Part shown: positions 26,701 to 41,700 of the stretch, piece after piece | Layout: each line of letters starts with the position of its first letter | Position numbering within the stretch: the stretch's first letter is position 1 | Assembly (NCBI GenBank): GCA_000149265.1 | Contig: CH003018.1 | Span: 1,254,029-1,318,028, forward strand | Length of the DNA: 64,000 bases | Direction of reading: 5' to 3' | DNA from: Ciona savignyi | Lineage: Eukaryota; Chordata; Ascidiacea; Phlebobranchia; Cionidae | Notes under the pieces: generated by a model | Told to the model about the DNA's origin: nothing | What the model saw: only the letters and a program-made list of their open reading frames with translations | The model's database searches: none | Position numbers and translations under genes: made by a program

Positions 26701-29700
26701 TAACGGGGTCTATATTTGTTATATTGGTAGTTGCCTTGTCGATCGGCTACTGGCACCGAACACGAACGAGTACATACGGTAAGTACACAACATCTACACT
26801 TATTATAACACTGCTACAGAAGGTTTTGCATTGATTTGTATAACAGCACTTCAGAGAACGAGTTATTTAAAAGCGGAAGCAGTCGAAAGGTATGTCAATA
26901 ATTTGATCTTTTAATTATTTCTGCTTATTAAATAACGTGTGTCGGCATTTATAGGATAAATGGCCATGCTATTCGTAATTGGTTTGCCCCGACGTGTTGC
27001 TTTGAAGGTACCAGTTATTTATTTTTCACTATCTGGGATAAACCACAGTTTTCACCCATAGGAATTAATCCACATTAATATTTTATATCTACGCCGACTA
27101 TAGATGTTAAGCGAGCAAATATAATTAACTTTTGTTTGATTTTGTGCAATTGACACGGGATCTAACTATGTTACTTTTAATTAAATTTTTGTATAAACGG
27201 CTGCTGTTTCATTGGAATGAAACTAATGCCATCTAAACGCAAACGGTAGATCGGACCAGTGAATAAATTGTTTTCTTTCTTGTGAGACCATTCAACCTAC
27301 ATTTAAATCTGTTTATTTTTAAGTGACATAATCCTGCGTTTCTATTTTAACGCCCTGTTATCGCTGTGGTGATTAAATCGCGCTCTTCGCACGAGGTTAA
27401 ACAAACGCAAATTCTTAATTGTGTTAAGATGACGTAACAAAAGAAAGCGATCCTCTCTTTAAGTCCAATCAGTTGTTGAACAATATTAAAATATAAAGTA
27501 GACTGTAAGTTTTGGCTCATACCATATACACAGATATTTTCATTTAGTAAGAAAGCAGAATTTGTGTTTGTTATATATACAACAGTCGACGGTGAAAACA
27601 TGGCGTCTATAAAGCGTTTGTTTAAAAGGTAATCCTTGCGGAATTATAGTATGTTAGAGCCTGTTCTATATGTTATGAATAATTTAGTCTATCGACTAAA
27701 CCTTTTACCGTAATTTTGTGCTGTTTTCTTCAGCTTTCTTGCCAAAACAAAGAGAGAATCTGATTGGCCAAGATCAAGCAAGATCAATTGTGACGACGAA
27801 CCACCAAAAGGTATATAAAGTATTGATTATTCTATTGATCGGGAAGATCAGCAGATGTTCATTGTTTTGTAGTTTTGTTCTCGAGAGTTGTGAATGAAGT
27901 TACCGACGATTTTGGAATTGAGAACTTGAACCAGGGAGAAATGAATAAAACAGACAAAATATTGCTTACAAGGGATAAAGTGAAACGAAGCAAAAGTTTG
28001 TCGCACAGTAAGTTGAACTATAACATATAATGTTAGGTTGGCTACGTGTTTTAATGTGTAAGTAAATTTCAGATAAAGATTCTAGAAAGATATCATCAAT
28101 CGAAAGGTCAACCGATGGAAAATTTCGTGTTTCTGAAGTAAACTCTTCTGAAGATTTGTCTATACGTAAATCGAGTTTTTTAGGCAAAATGAGATATCCA
28201 CAGAAAATTAATCAGAAGATCACGTCGCGTAGACCCGTTAGCGACTGTTTTATTCCGAGGGAAACTCAAGTGCTCTTTGATGGCACAGAGGTTATTGAAG
28301 AGGAGGGAATGCTTGAGATTGACTGCAGTAGAAGTGATATTGAAGTCCGGTATCACGCTGAAGATAGTCATTCTTTCAATTCCCCCTACCGCCATCCAAC
28401 GGTTCCTCGCTTAAAACCAATTTCAGCACCCAACAGATCAGTTGCATGTCTACCACCGCACATACAAACATCACGCGATAGTAAAACACAACAGTCTTTA
28501 TATCAATCAGCTGACTATGTCTACCTGAAAGACATTGGTGCGAGCTGCCAAGACAATACTAACCAAAGTACTTTAAGCACACCTGTTTCAATGACTGCAG
28601 TATCTCGATCATGTGTTCCCACGCATGATCCGTATCTCACGGAGCATTCAAAGAAACGGTTCTCACAACCAAGGGACGTTCTCGGGGAAACCCATAGGTT
28701 AAACTTGATGTATGATTGCCGGAATTCTCCTTCGTCATCATTGGGTCAGAGGTCTAAAAGATACTCAAACGGTAATATACCAGTTAGTTTTAAAACGTCT
28801 GTTGGTACATTCAAACAAGAGCATCAAGGCACAAACGAATTAAATCCCATGCAACCTCAACAAATGACATCCGCAATATTTAGGCAACCAACAATATTGC
28901 CACGAAATGAAAGTACTAAAAACTACAAAAAAGTCCTTCGCCGTACATCATATTCTAATTCGTTACCTTCCCTAAAACCTACAATTAAAGGCAGCAGAGT
29001 AAAAAAGGATTTACTTTTGTTTCGCCGATCAATATCTGAAGAAACTCTTGGTCTTGTTGTCTCCGATAATGATTCGGGACAAAGAATAAGTTTTACTTCC
29101 GGCAGTGCTAGCACTGTTCGGCAACTCAGCTCAAAAGAAAACATATCCAATGATGGGCTTCAACGAAGGAAAAGTAAGTGGCTAAAGTTATTTTTATATG
29201 ATTTGCAGTTATAACTTTTTACATTTAGATGAAAGAGCACAAGATGATCAATCACACTCGGATCTATTACGAACATGCCGTTATAATATGACTCTTCCAA
29301 AACCCAGTCCACCGGAGATAAATAGTTGCAGTGGGTATGAGAGTCAAAATTGCTCATCATCTGACACGTCACATCGAAGTTATGATGAAACCCATGAAAA
29401 CATTCACAGTCATCCTTTAGATTCACGCAGTAGATATTTTAATCATTATGTTAACCAGCGACCATTATTTCATAACCGCATACACGATACATCTTCATTT
29501 GGATACCCACACCACACTGGTCCTCGTTGTAGCAATGCATCACCATTTGATTTCAGGTTAATATCTTTTTATCTTTTAATCGGCATGTTTTAACTGGAGT
29601 TGATTGCAGATCTCGAAAAGATACGTCGTCGGTTGATGACAAATACGAATGGGATTCCGAATATGCGATGGAGAGTGAAATTATAGAAGCTATTAAAACT

Positions 29701-30433
29701 TTCGAAAGTTTTAAAGGCCCCAAAAAGGTTTCAAAAGTAAGCAAATTATACATGCATATGTATATACATAATATAAGCAGTCGCAATGCGTTGTAGACGC
29801 GGTTGTACACGCATAAAACTCTGCTCCAAATTATGCTGAAGCATAAAATAATGCGGCAACACAGCCATAAATGCATGCAGTGTGGGTGAATATAAGATAC
29901 CGAAAACACATATCTTAACATAAAAGTATGTCCAGGGCTTGCGGCTACAACTACAAACGTTGGGCATCGAAGATAATCCAGACACAAACGAATCACAAAC
30001 AGAATCTGAATATCTAGAGGTTACGAATGACACGGTAAATGATATATTTAATTGTTTTGTTTTTCTCGGCTAAAATTCCTTTGATAAACCCGTCCCAAGA
30101 ATGTGCACGCCCGTGGTCTTTCATAAAGTCAAATTTTTATTTCGGTGATTTTAAATGCAAAAGTTAAAACAGTTGCTTCCTGTATTCCCTCAATGCCATA
30201 ATTAACCATTACATTGTCGACAATAACTTATCAGATCTGCGGAGCGTGGAGCAGTCCTTCACCCGAGGATGACAACTATACTAAAGCCAGCATTGAGAAA
30301 CGGTAAGCTTTTATAAATGACCTAAGTCTTTCTATTAAAACCTGTGTATTGCAGTTGCGCCGCTTTGAAACAAGAGTACATGGAGTACCAACGAAGGAAG
30401 ACGTCCGATAACGATACTGACATTTCTCAGTAG
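17772..30433 (+). CDS. igsf9: Turtle/IGSF9-family cell-adhesion receptor, gene B (complete)
   Basis: A complete 23-exon model of 1498 aa; every junction closes in phase. Exons: 17772-17829, 19450-19632, 20747-20917, 23205-23347, 23408-23537, 23592-23697, 23762-23943, 24761-24909, 24986-25243, 25347-25506, 25563-25674, 25888-26063, 26118-26567, 26617-26778, 26847-26889, 27734-27810, 27873-28007, 28073-29173, 29229-29556, 29610-29736, 29936-30034, 30235-30302, 30355-30433. Exon 1 encodes a signal peptide (MYCRIKLFILVMLS). Ig1 is about residues 20-137, Ig2 138-228, Ig3 229-324, Ig4-Ig5 325-513, two FN3 514-759, membrane helix about 786-805, then about 690 cytoplasmic residues. Ig1 has the IGSF9 hallmarks HVIEWL and WYECRVFF. 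Family members act in neurite branching and synapse adhesion. The tail shares EIDC-SDIEVRY, YEWDSEYAMESE and a C-terminal Cys-Ala-x-Leu-Lys-Gln motif with gene A. Confidence 0.92.
19671..19775 (-). mobile_element. SINE fragment
   Basis: The CCCACCGCCGGGTTATCGG block and the following GCTGTAGCAATGTG match, in the same minus orientation, the body of the longer SINE copies at 49946-50222 and 57652-57953. It is diverged and lies in an intron of gene B next to the first Ig1 exon. Confidence 0.6.
20918..22909 (+). other. Gene B intron upstream of an alternative first exon
   Basis: About 2 kb without a supported exon. If the start exon at 22910-22964 is real, its promoter lies here. An imperfect palindrome is at 22138-22187. 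No repeat family was recognised. Confidence 0.4.
22910..22964 (+). CDS. Candidate alternative first exon of gene B (signal peptide, skips Ig1)
   Basis: ATG at 22910 opens 18 codons plus one base, MHWKYLLIFASCFTAVYS, a good signal peptide (basic start, hydrophobic core, small residues at the end), followed by a TCAG/GTAACG donor. The phase (1) equals that of the normal exon entering Ig2 at 23205. Splicing to it gives an in-frame receptor of 1379 aa without Ig1. The exon lies 240 bases before Ig2 and 2 kb after Ig1. It is not part of the full-length reading frame, so an internal promoter would be needed. No transcript evidence is available here. Confidence 0.55.
27600..27628 (+). CDS. Candidate alternative first exon of gene B (cytoplasmic-tail isoform)
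   Basis: ATG at 27600 in a strong context (A at -3, G at +4) encodes MASIKRLFK and two further bases, then a donor (AAAAG/GTAATC). The phase (2) matches exon 27734-27810, which begins the cytoplasmic tail. An mRNA starting here would encode about 680 aa of tail with neither signal peptide nor membrane helix. It lies in the 0.84 kb intron after the juxtamembrane exon. Chance matches of this kind are possible, so confidence is moderate. Confidence 0.4.
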
Positions 30434-31517
30434 ATAATTCACTCACCTAAGCCACATAGTTTCCTTTTTTATTTTAGTCGTACTTCCGCATTTAAGTTTT
30501 TAACTGTGAACAATTTTGATCAAGAAAATACAAAAAAATCATATCATTCAGTGTGAGTTACAGTCAGCTTGCACGCAGTGAATTTTACCCACACCTTTAA
30601 TTAATACTGAATTTTCCAGAAATAATTAACGGATTGCTTAAACCATACATTGCATATCAGATCCGTTGCTGAAAATAAGATCGTAACAAGAGAGTGCCAA
30701 GTATTAATTAACACCATTTATAAACGTATACTTAAAATGTACCAGGTATGCTTAAGGTTTCTTTATGCATTAGGTTTTAGGGCAAAAATACTTATTTAAG
30801 AGCGCTGTTACTCAATTTTAACCAGGGGTTCTTAACTGGTGGGCTATATGGCCCACTAATGCGCCATAGAAGCATTTTGAGGTCGGCCACAGAGCTATAT
30901 GGTTAATTATAAGGTTGGAACATTTTTTAGTTTTATTCATTAAATTAACAGTACACTTGTGTGTTTCTAGTTTAGATTAAAGCTGAAAAAAGAAGCTGGT
31001 ATGGCGATTCCGCAACTTTATAATATAAACAACACACTTAGAGGGCATCAGCAGGACTATTTAATATTTAGAAAATCAAACTACGAAGGAAATCCGTACT
31101 GGTATTTGGCAATTATGGGACCTTTGTCTTATGATTTCGAGTATCTACATTGTCTAATTTAGATTCGTAATTTTAAAAAGTGAGCCACTGAATATTCTTA
31201 AAACAAAAGTGGGCCACGATTATAAAAAGTGGTTAGTGACGTGGATCATGTTTAAACACTTACCCATAAAACCCCGCGCAAAACCGTAAACAACAAAAGC
31301 CTGAAACACATTTTAATTGGGACCAAAAAATTTTTAAATTTTATATATTTTATATTTCCTTTATATTCCTCTGACTGAGAACACAGAAATGATATTTAAA
31401 CTTAACACTTGTTCAATTGAGCTTGTATTGGTATAAGAAGTTAAATTGGCGAAGAAATGATGTTTTTGCATTGCAGTGGGGTATAAGAGTCATTATCATG
31501 ATATTTCGTTGGAAGCA
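30434..31517. other. Convergent intergenic region between gene B and the DPP4-like gene
   Basis: This contains the two 3' ends. No AATAAA is close behind the gene B stop at 30431-30433. Most of the second half is occupied by an apparent decayed hAT-like element (about 30828-31235). Confidence 0.5.
30828..31235. mobile_element. Decayed hAT-like non-autonomous element
   Basis: The left end CAGGGGTTCTTAACTGGTGG has the form of hAT/Charlie termini and is followed by TGGCCCACTA. The right part contains GTGAGCCACTG and AGTGGGCCACG in the opposite sense. There is no intact coding region. The right boundary is uncertain. Confidence 0.4.
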
Positions 31518-35994
<4,477 letters not shown>

Positions 35995-37242
35995 AAGTCT
36001 GAAATCTTAATTTAAACCAATGTTTTTTTTTATTGGCCCACTTTGTCGGGCAAACAAACGATAAGAAGTAAATCATTATACGAACATTGTACGAATTGAC
36101 GCAGGAGATTAAATATTAACTAAGAAATGCATTAATTTAATTGTTTTGACCAAACTATTTAAAAGATGAAAATCAAAGCTGTGTGGGAAAAAACAAAGCA
36201 AACTATAAGTCGTATGAATCATTTTCTCAAAAATACTAAAAATACATATTTTTCCTAACTATAGTGGTTTCCTCAGAAGGCTGATAATGTTTTACCTGAT
36301 AAGCTACACAGTTAGGAAATCATGATCACACAAACCACACATGCAAATAAACTGTTTACCCATTCTCCCTATAAATTTATGTGACGTAATAATTGCTCTA
36401 ACAAAACCAGTTTCCAAAGATATTATTGTGTGTAAGACACTCATGTTTATCCTCGACATAGGAAACGCGGAAGATGGTGTAACTCAGGCATTTGTCAAAG
36501 TAATACGTGCCAACTGTTGGTTCACCTAAACTATTTAGCGTATTGTTAAAGATACACACCTAACTTTATCTCAAGCGCAGCACATTTTAATGACAATATT
36601 TGTGGACTTCAATTTGCTGTGGAATTACTTTTCTAAATTACGGGTGAATAAGTAAATTTATAAACACTTGACCAGGTCAAAGGTTACATACTCGTTGGTA
36701 GTGTAAGGGTCGATATGTTTTTGTTATGTTGTTTTTAAACCAATGAGTTTTCTTGTCGATATAAGAAAACTAACAATAAAATAATACAAAAAGCTAACAA
36801 CTTTCAAATTTTTAATTCGATTAAAACAAACACACAATACAGGCACAACATTCCTATCTTCAACACTTTTCTTTTGGAAATCTCATTAAACTGAACCACG
36901 CGCAAACTATCTAACGTCCCAATGGAAACAGAAAGAAAATATCCAAACGAGGTTTTTGCACCGATATTCTTTGATAACTGAATGGAAAATCTTGCAATAG
37001 AATGGACTGTTTATTACAAATTTCAAAGGTTGTTGATGTAAAAAAAATTCAAAAAACTTTATGGCAAAGGCTGACCGGCTAACTGGGTAACCGGGGTGAA
37101 AATGCTGACTTTGAAAAAGTGTTGCCGGACAAAAACAAGGATTGTAAATATTAAAAAATCTAATTTTAGTATTGTGCAAAATAAAAAATTACTTTGTATC
37201 TACGCGAATTAATGGAATTGTATGTGATGTTGTAATAATTTA

Positions 37243-37397
37243 ATGCGATGTTAAAAGAGCTGACTTCAGTATCATGCACTGTTAAATGGCATGACTTCAA
37301 TAGTGTGCGATGTCGAAAGGTATGATTTTACAAGTATGCGATGTTTGAAAGACTGACTTCAATATGGTGCAATGTTAAAAGGGCGGACTTCGTTGTT
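37243..37397 (+). repeat. Tandem repeat, 31-bp unit, 5 copies
   Basis: Units start at 37243, 37274, 37305, 37336 and 37367, an exact 31-bp spacing. Each unit follows NTGCGATGTTNAAAGG then CTGACTTCAATANT. Units differ by several substitutions but no length change, suggesting an old array with conserved period. It lies upstream of both divergent genes. Confidence 0.9.
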
Positions 37398-37835
37398 ATT
37401 TTATGTTAATTAACACAGTTCACCCCGGAAATTCTCCAAAATAATTAAAACTAGCAGGGAAAAATCACTAATTAATGTCAGGTGTATCAAACAACTAGAC
37501 GTTCTGTACTTCTTCTAAGGACATGGATGCAGAGTTTGAATGGGTAACTCAGGGACAAACGATATGTATCATGTATATTATATAAAGTATGTGTGATTTT
37601 AAATAGGTAAGCAAGGAACTCGAACTTGTACCGTTAAAAAACAACGCGAATAGAAGACGGGATTCAGCTGTGATGATAAAAAGGTGACGACACTTGTGAT
37701 TATGTGTAGTAAGATCAACTGTTATATGTAATATGACCAGCTTTAATGCGTCCTTCCGGTACTGTATTTATTTTTAAATTATTTGATTTTTTATGCAAGT
37801 TTAAACAATAAAATAGTGATTGATTGATTTTCATA

Positions 37836-37870
37836 ATTGGCTTATTTGAATTATATTTAAATAAGCCAAT
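37836..37870. repeat. Perfect 12-bp inverted repeat
   Basis: ATTGGCTTATTT (37836-37847) and its exact reverse complement (37859-37870) flank an 11-base AT-rich loop. It could fold as a hairpin or be a remnant of a small DNA element. Each arm includes an ATTGG/CCAAT box. Confidence 0.6.
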
Positions 37871-38734
37871 GGTGTTGCGTAAAAACACGTTGTCTTGGCA
37901 ACAAACGTCTTTCGAAAAAATATAATTTTCTTTAATTTTTAATTTGAGAATTTCTATATTAAGATTGAATAAAGACTATGATTTTTGTAGACTATGATTT
38001 TTGTTTTTGTTAAATCTCATTACTTCTTTATATTTGGTGAATACTTTAACACTATTTAATATAAAAAATCAATTATTTTATTGCACAAAAAGACACTGAC
38101 CGGTAACATGATTTGGTGTTTTTTTCCAAAGAGCTAGTAATGGTATTACGCATATAGAATGCATCTCAAAAATGAGCTTATAAATCCAATTTGTTTTACT
38201 ATTAACTAGGTAATGCAAGATCAATCTTATTACTATCGAGCATCCATTCTTAGTATTCCCGCGAATTTTAAGCTTCTGTCTGCTAGCTAGCGTTATTTCG
38301 GTTCGAGACGATAGGACAATAGGATAGGATAATCATTCATATCCCCGTAAAGTTTATACCGTGGGATAACGCTGGTCTTCCTAAACCGTGAAAAGTAAAT
38401 CAATTATACTCAAACTATATTATTTATACTTAAAAAGCATTAAACCGTTGTTCCAGTAGCAAAACGAACTATTGACCATTGCGACACAAACGAACTTTTG
38501 CCCCACTATTTCATTAATTTAGTGGATGGTTTCAATTATTATGACGATAAACATTTAATACCGTACGTTTAAGTGCCCAACAGGATATATTTTTAAACAT
38601 TTTTTTAAAAATGGAATGTAAACTTAACTGTATATTAGGCATTTAGATTTTACCTTAAATCTATGATAAAGTACTTCTCTGTATTCTAACGGTATAAAAA
38701 CTGTAGTGATACAAACAGGTGAAAAACTTTCTAA

Positions 38735-41700
38735 ATGATTGCAACATCGTTTGAAAATGTTCCGGTTTCGCCTCTTGCAGAGCCAGATACTGATACGAAT
38801 GAACTAGAACTGGCACCTGCTGAAGAGATTGCAGTTGAAACCTTTGAACAAGAAAGTATGAATCAATACCTATAATGCCACCTTTAATTACAATAGTCTA
38901 AGAAACATGTTTTTAACCAATGAAGTGCGATATGCATAAATTACAATTCTTCCAATGCTTTTAGTCCCTATCATTAAGTTTTTTAAGTATCGCAACCATC
39001 TAGCTAACATTCTGACTAGCTATCACTTGTGGATTACTCATAACATTACCTTGCTTAGTTAGCTACAAGTGCCGAAACCATGGTACTGAAAAAGCCTAAT
39101 ACACCTAATATTTGTTGCATATTACAATTATATTTTTAGGTCGTTATGGAACCCCCATTTTAAATGGAATAAATATTGATTGATTTTACTCTTGATTTTT
39201 ATTTTTATCATAACACGACAGGCATACTTTGTCGATCAATTTTTCTGTTGTCCAATTATTTAAGTGTTGTCCAATACGGTTAGAATGTTTAAAGAACTTT
39301 AAGTTGATATGTTGGTGATGTGTGTAAGCTTAGAAATATTTACCTCCATGTTTATAGATGTATGAAATTCATTACCATCGGATGCTAAATAACCCGAATT
39401 ACCCTGGAAAATACCCCAAATTTAAAATACACATACCGGTAACCTACAAAGTTCTGCTTGTATAGAAATATAGTCCAAACAAATACCCCTATATAAATTA
39501 AGAATTTGTTATATCCATCAACATCAACCACCAGCCCACTATTTGTAAAACCATAGTTACCCATCCAAACCTTATTATTTATGTTCTTTTAAAGAAGTAG
39601 AAAAAAATTAAGATGTTTGAAAATTTTAACTTTAAACATTTTTTGGGGAACTGTGTAATGTAAAAAATAAACGTAAACAAATGGTCTTCTAAAATGTTGA
39701 TTTTGAATAGCGTGCAGTCTGCAAGTGCTAAATTTATACCAAGACAAAAATGACCAGTTAACATAACAGTGAGCCGTTTTTTTTACAATTTAAATTTGAA
39801 AAAATGATTTATGAATTGTGGCTGGTGGTCAAATCTTGTTGTTTGTGTTTGGTTCGCCTGTAATAAGTTGCACAACCCTAGCCCAAACTAACCAGTTAAC
39901 TAATAATAGAACCAAGGTTACTTATGTATAATGAAGACATAGTTTGTAATTGTCCAGGTGATAGTTTATCATAGCTCCGCGAGTGCCAATCAAATTTTTT
40001 TGTTGCAGGTAATGTGTCCAGTAAGAAGCCAAGCAACAGTTATGTGAAGCCAATTGTTGCAATAGCTGCAGGATGTATCATCGTCGCTGGGGTTGTTTTA
40101 ATGATTCTGGGTGAGGATTTGTTTATTGCCATATTACAAATTGGTTTGCTGGTTGATATATTAAAATTAATCATATTGTTTTTGTTCGTTTTTTTTCTTT
40201 GTCAAACGCTTAACAGGCATGGCATGTCGCCCCGACATCTACCAGAAGAAATAATGAAATCGTAATGAATATTTGTCATTTGATAGACAACATGGTCCAG
40301 ATATGCCGAAACCAAAATTTAGGGTGATAAATGAAGGGGAAAACGGCATTTTTTTCTAAAATATTGACTTTTTTAGGCATAGCGCTTGCCCTGTTCTTTT
40401 TTTACACACATGGAAACAAAGTGTGGGTTGATAACTATGGGACCCATGCGTTTATGCTTGCAGAAACAAAACTATGGCAGTCCGGTTAAAACTTTTTGGA
40501 ATGTTGGATAACATGGACCTGGCATGCACATATCTGACAATAACTATATATTGGTGTAATGGAACATGGAATTAAAAGATCGGATTGTTACCTCAGGGAC
40601 CCATGCGTTTATGCTTGCAGAAACAAACTACATACTCGGTTGTTAAAATACAAATTGTGGTTAGGGACCCTGCTCGCAATAATATATAGCATACAAAATG
40701 TGTTTTACAAATAGTGGTGGTTAAACATGTGGTTGACACTCTCTAGTCAAAATTCAAGATTAAAAATACCAGTCTATATTTGATTTATATTTGTTTTTGT
40801 ACGTTTGAATACTGCTTCTTGTATACAATGCTTTGTGTATTTCTCCAGCATTCACCTTGGACCCAGACGACTTTGAGTCAAAGATGTTAGAATTTGAGGG
40901 TGATATTCAGCTTGAAGAATCTGATGCTGGTTTTATTGAGTGGAAGGATTCATACAATGATCTGAAATCACCAGATTCTCGTAACCTGATCAAAGATTTG
41001 TCTAAAAAGGTTTTTATTTCATGTTTAAAAAAAAAATTAGCATAAACAATTTTTAATTAACAAAATTTAAATAAAGTTTGTTTTTGGATGCATTAGATAA
41101 AAGGAGCCTTGGGTGAAGAATCCTTTAGTGTGAAAGATGTTGAAATTTACGCCTTGATGCCGACCGGTGCTAGGTCCTTCAGCAGAAATGAAGAAAGTGA
41201 TGACATGACTGATCCCCACTATGGTGGAAAGAATGCAAAGTTCTCAAAAAAAGAAGTACTCAAAGAATTATTTTTTTAGTAACATATGATTAATCTAGTT
41301 CATTTTATGCTGCATAAAACTTTGTAATAACCTAAGCAAACCTTTGGCTAGTTAGTGAATGATGACAGTTTAACTTTAATAAATAAACGGTAACCTTAAA
41401 ACTAAAATTTTTGTTTTAAACCCTTACAAGGAACAATTAAAACTCTTGTTACATGACCCAAACAACTAGGACCCTAACAGCTAAGACGTCTCCTTTGGTA
41501 ACAACTAAGAACTTTACACTAACCTAGACCGCATTTATTTAAATATTTTTGTGGTCGAGATAATAAATTTAGCCACTGATATAGGTCCAAAAAAATAAAC
41601 AAAAATTGACAAATTTAATAGCGATTAACTAAAGAATATCAACCTTCCCTGACCCTTTCATGTGATAAATTAAGTCACTTATAGCGATATGTGTGTTGTG

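Larger units (their letters stand above)
35995..38734. other. Divergent intergenic region (DPP4-like / SEA-LCCL gene)
   Basis: This 2.7 kb region must hold both promoters. No CpG-rich or TATA element stands out. It contains a five-copy 31-bp tandem repeat (37243-37397), a perfect 12-bp inverted repeat (37836-37870) and a short SINE-tail fragment (about 38315-38350). Open frames are short and lack splice context. Confidence 0.5.
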
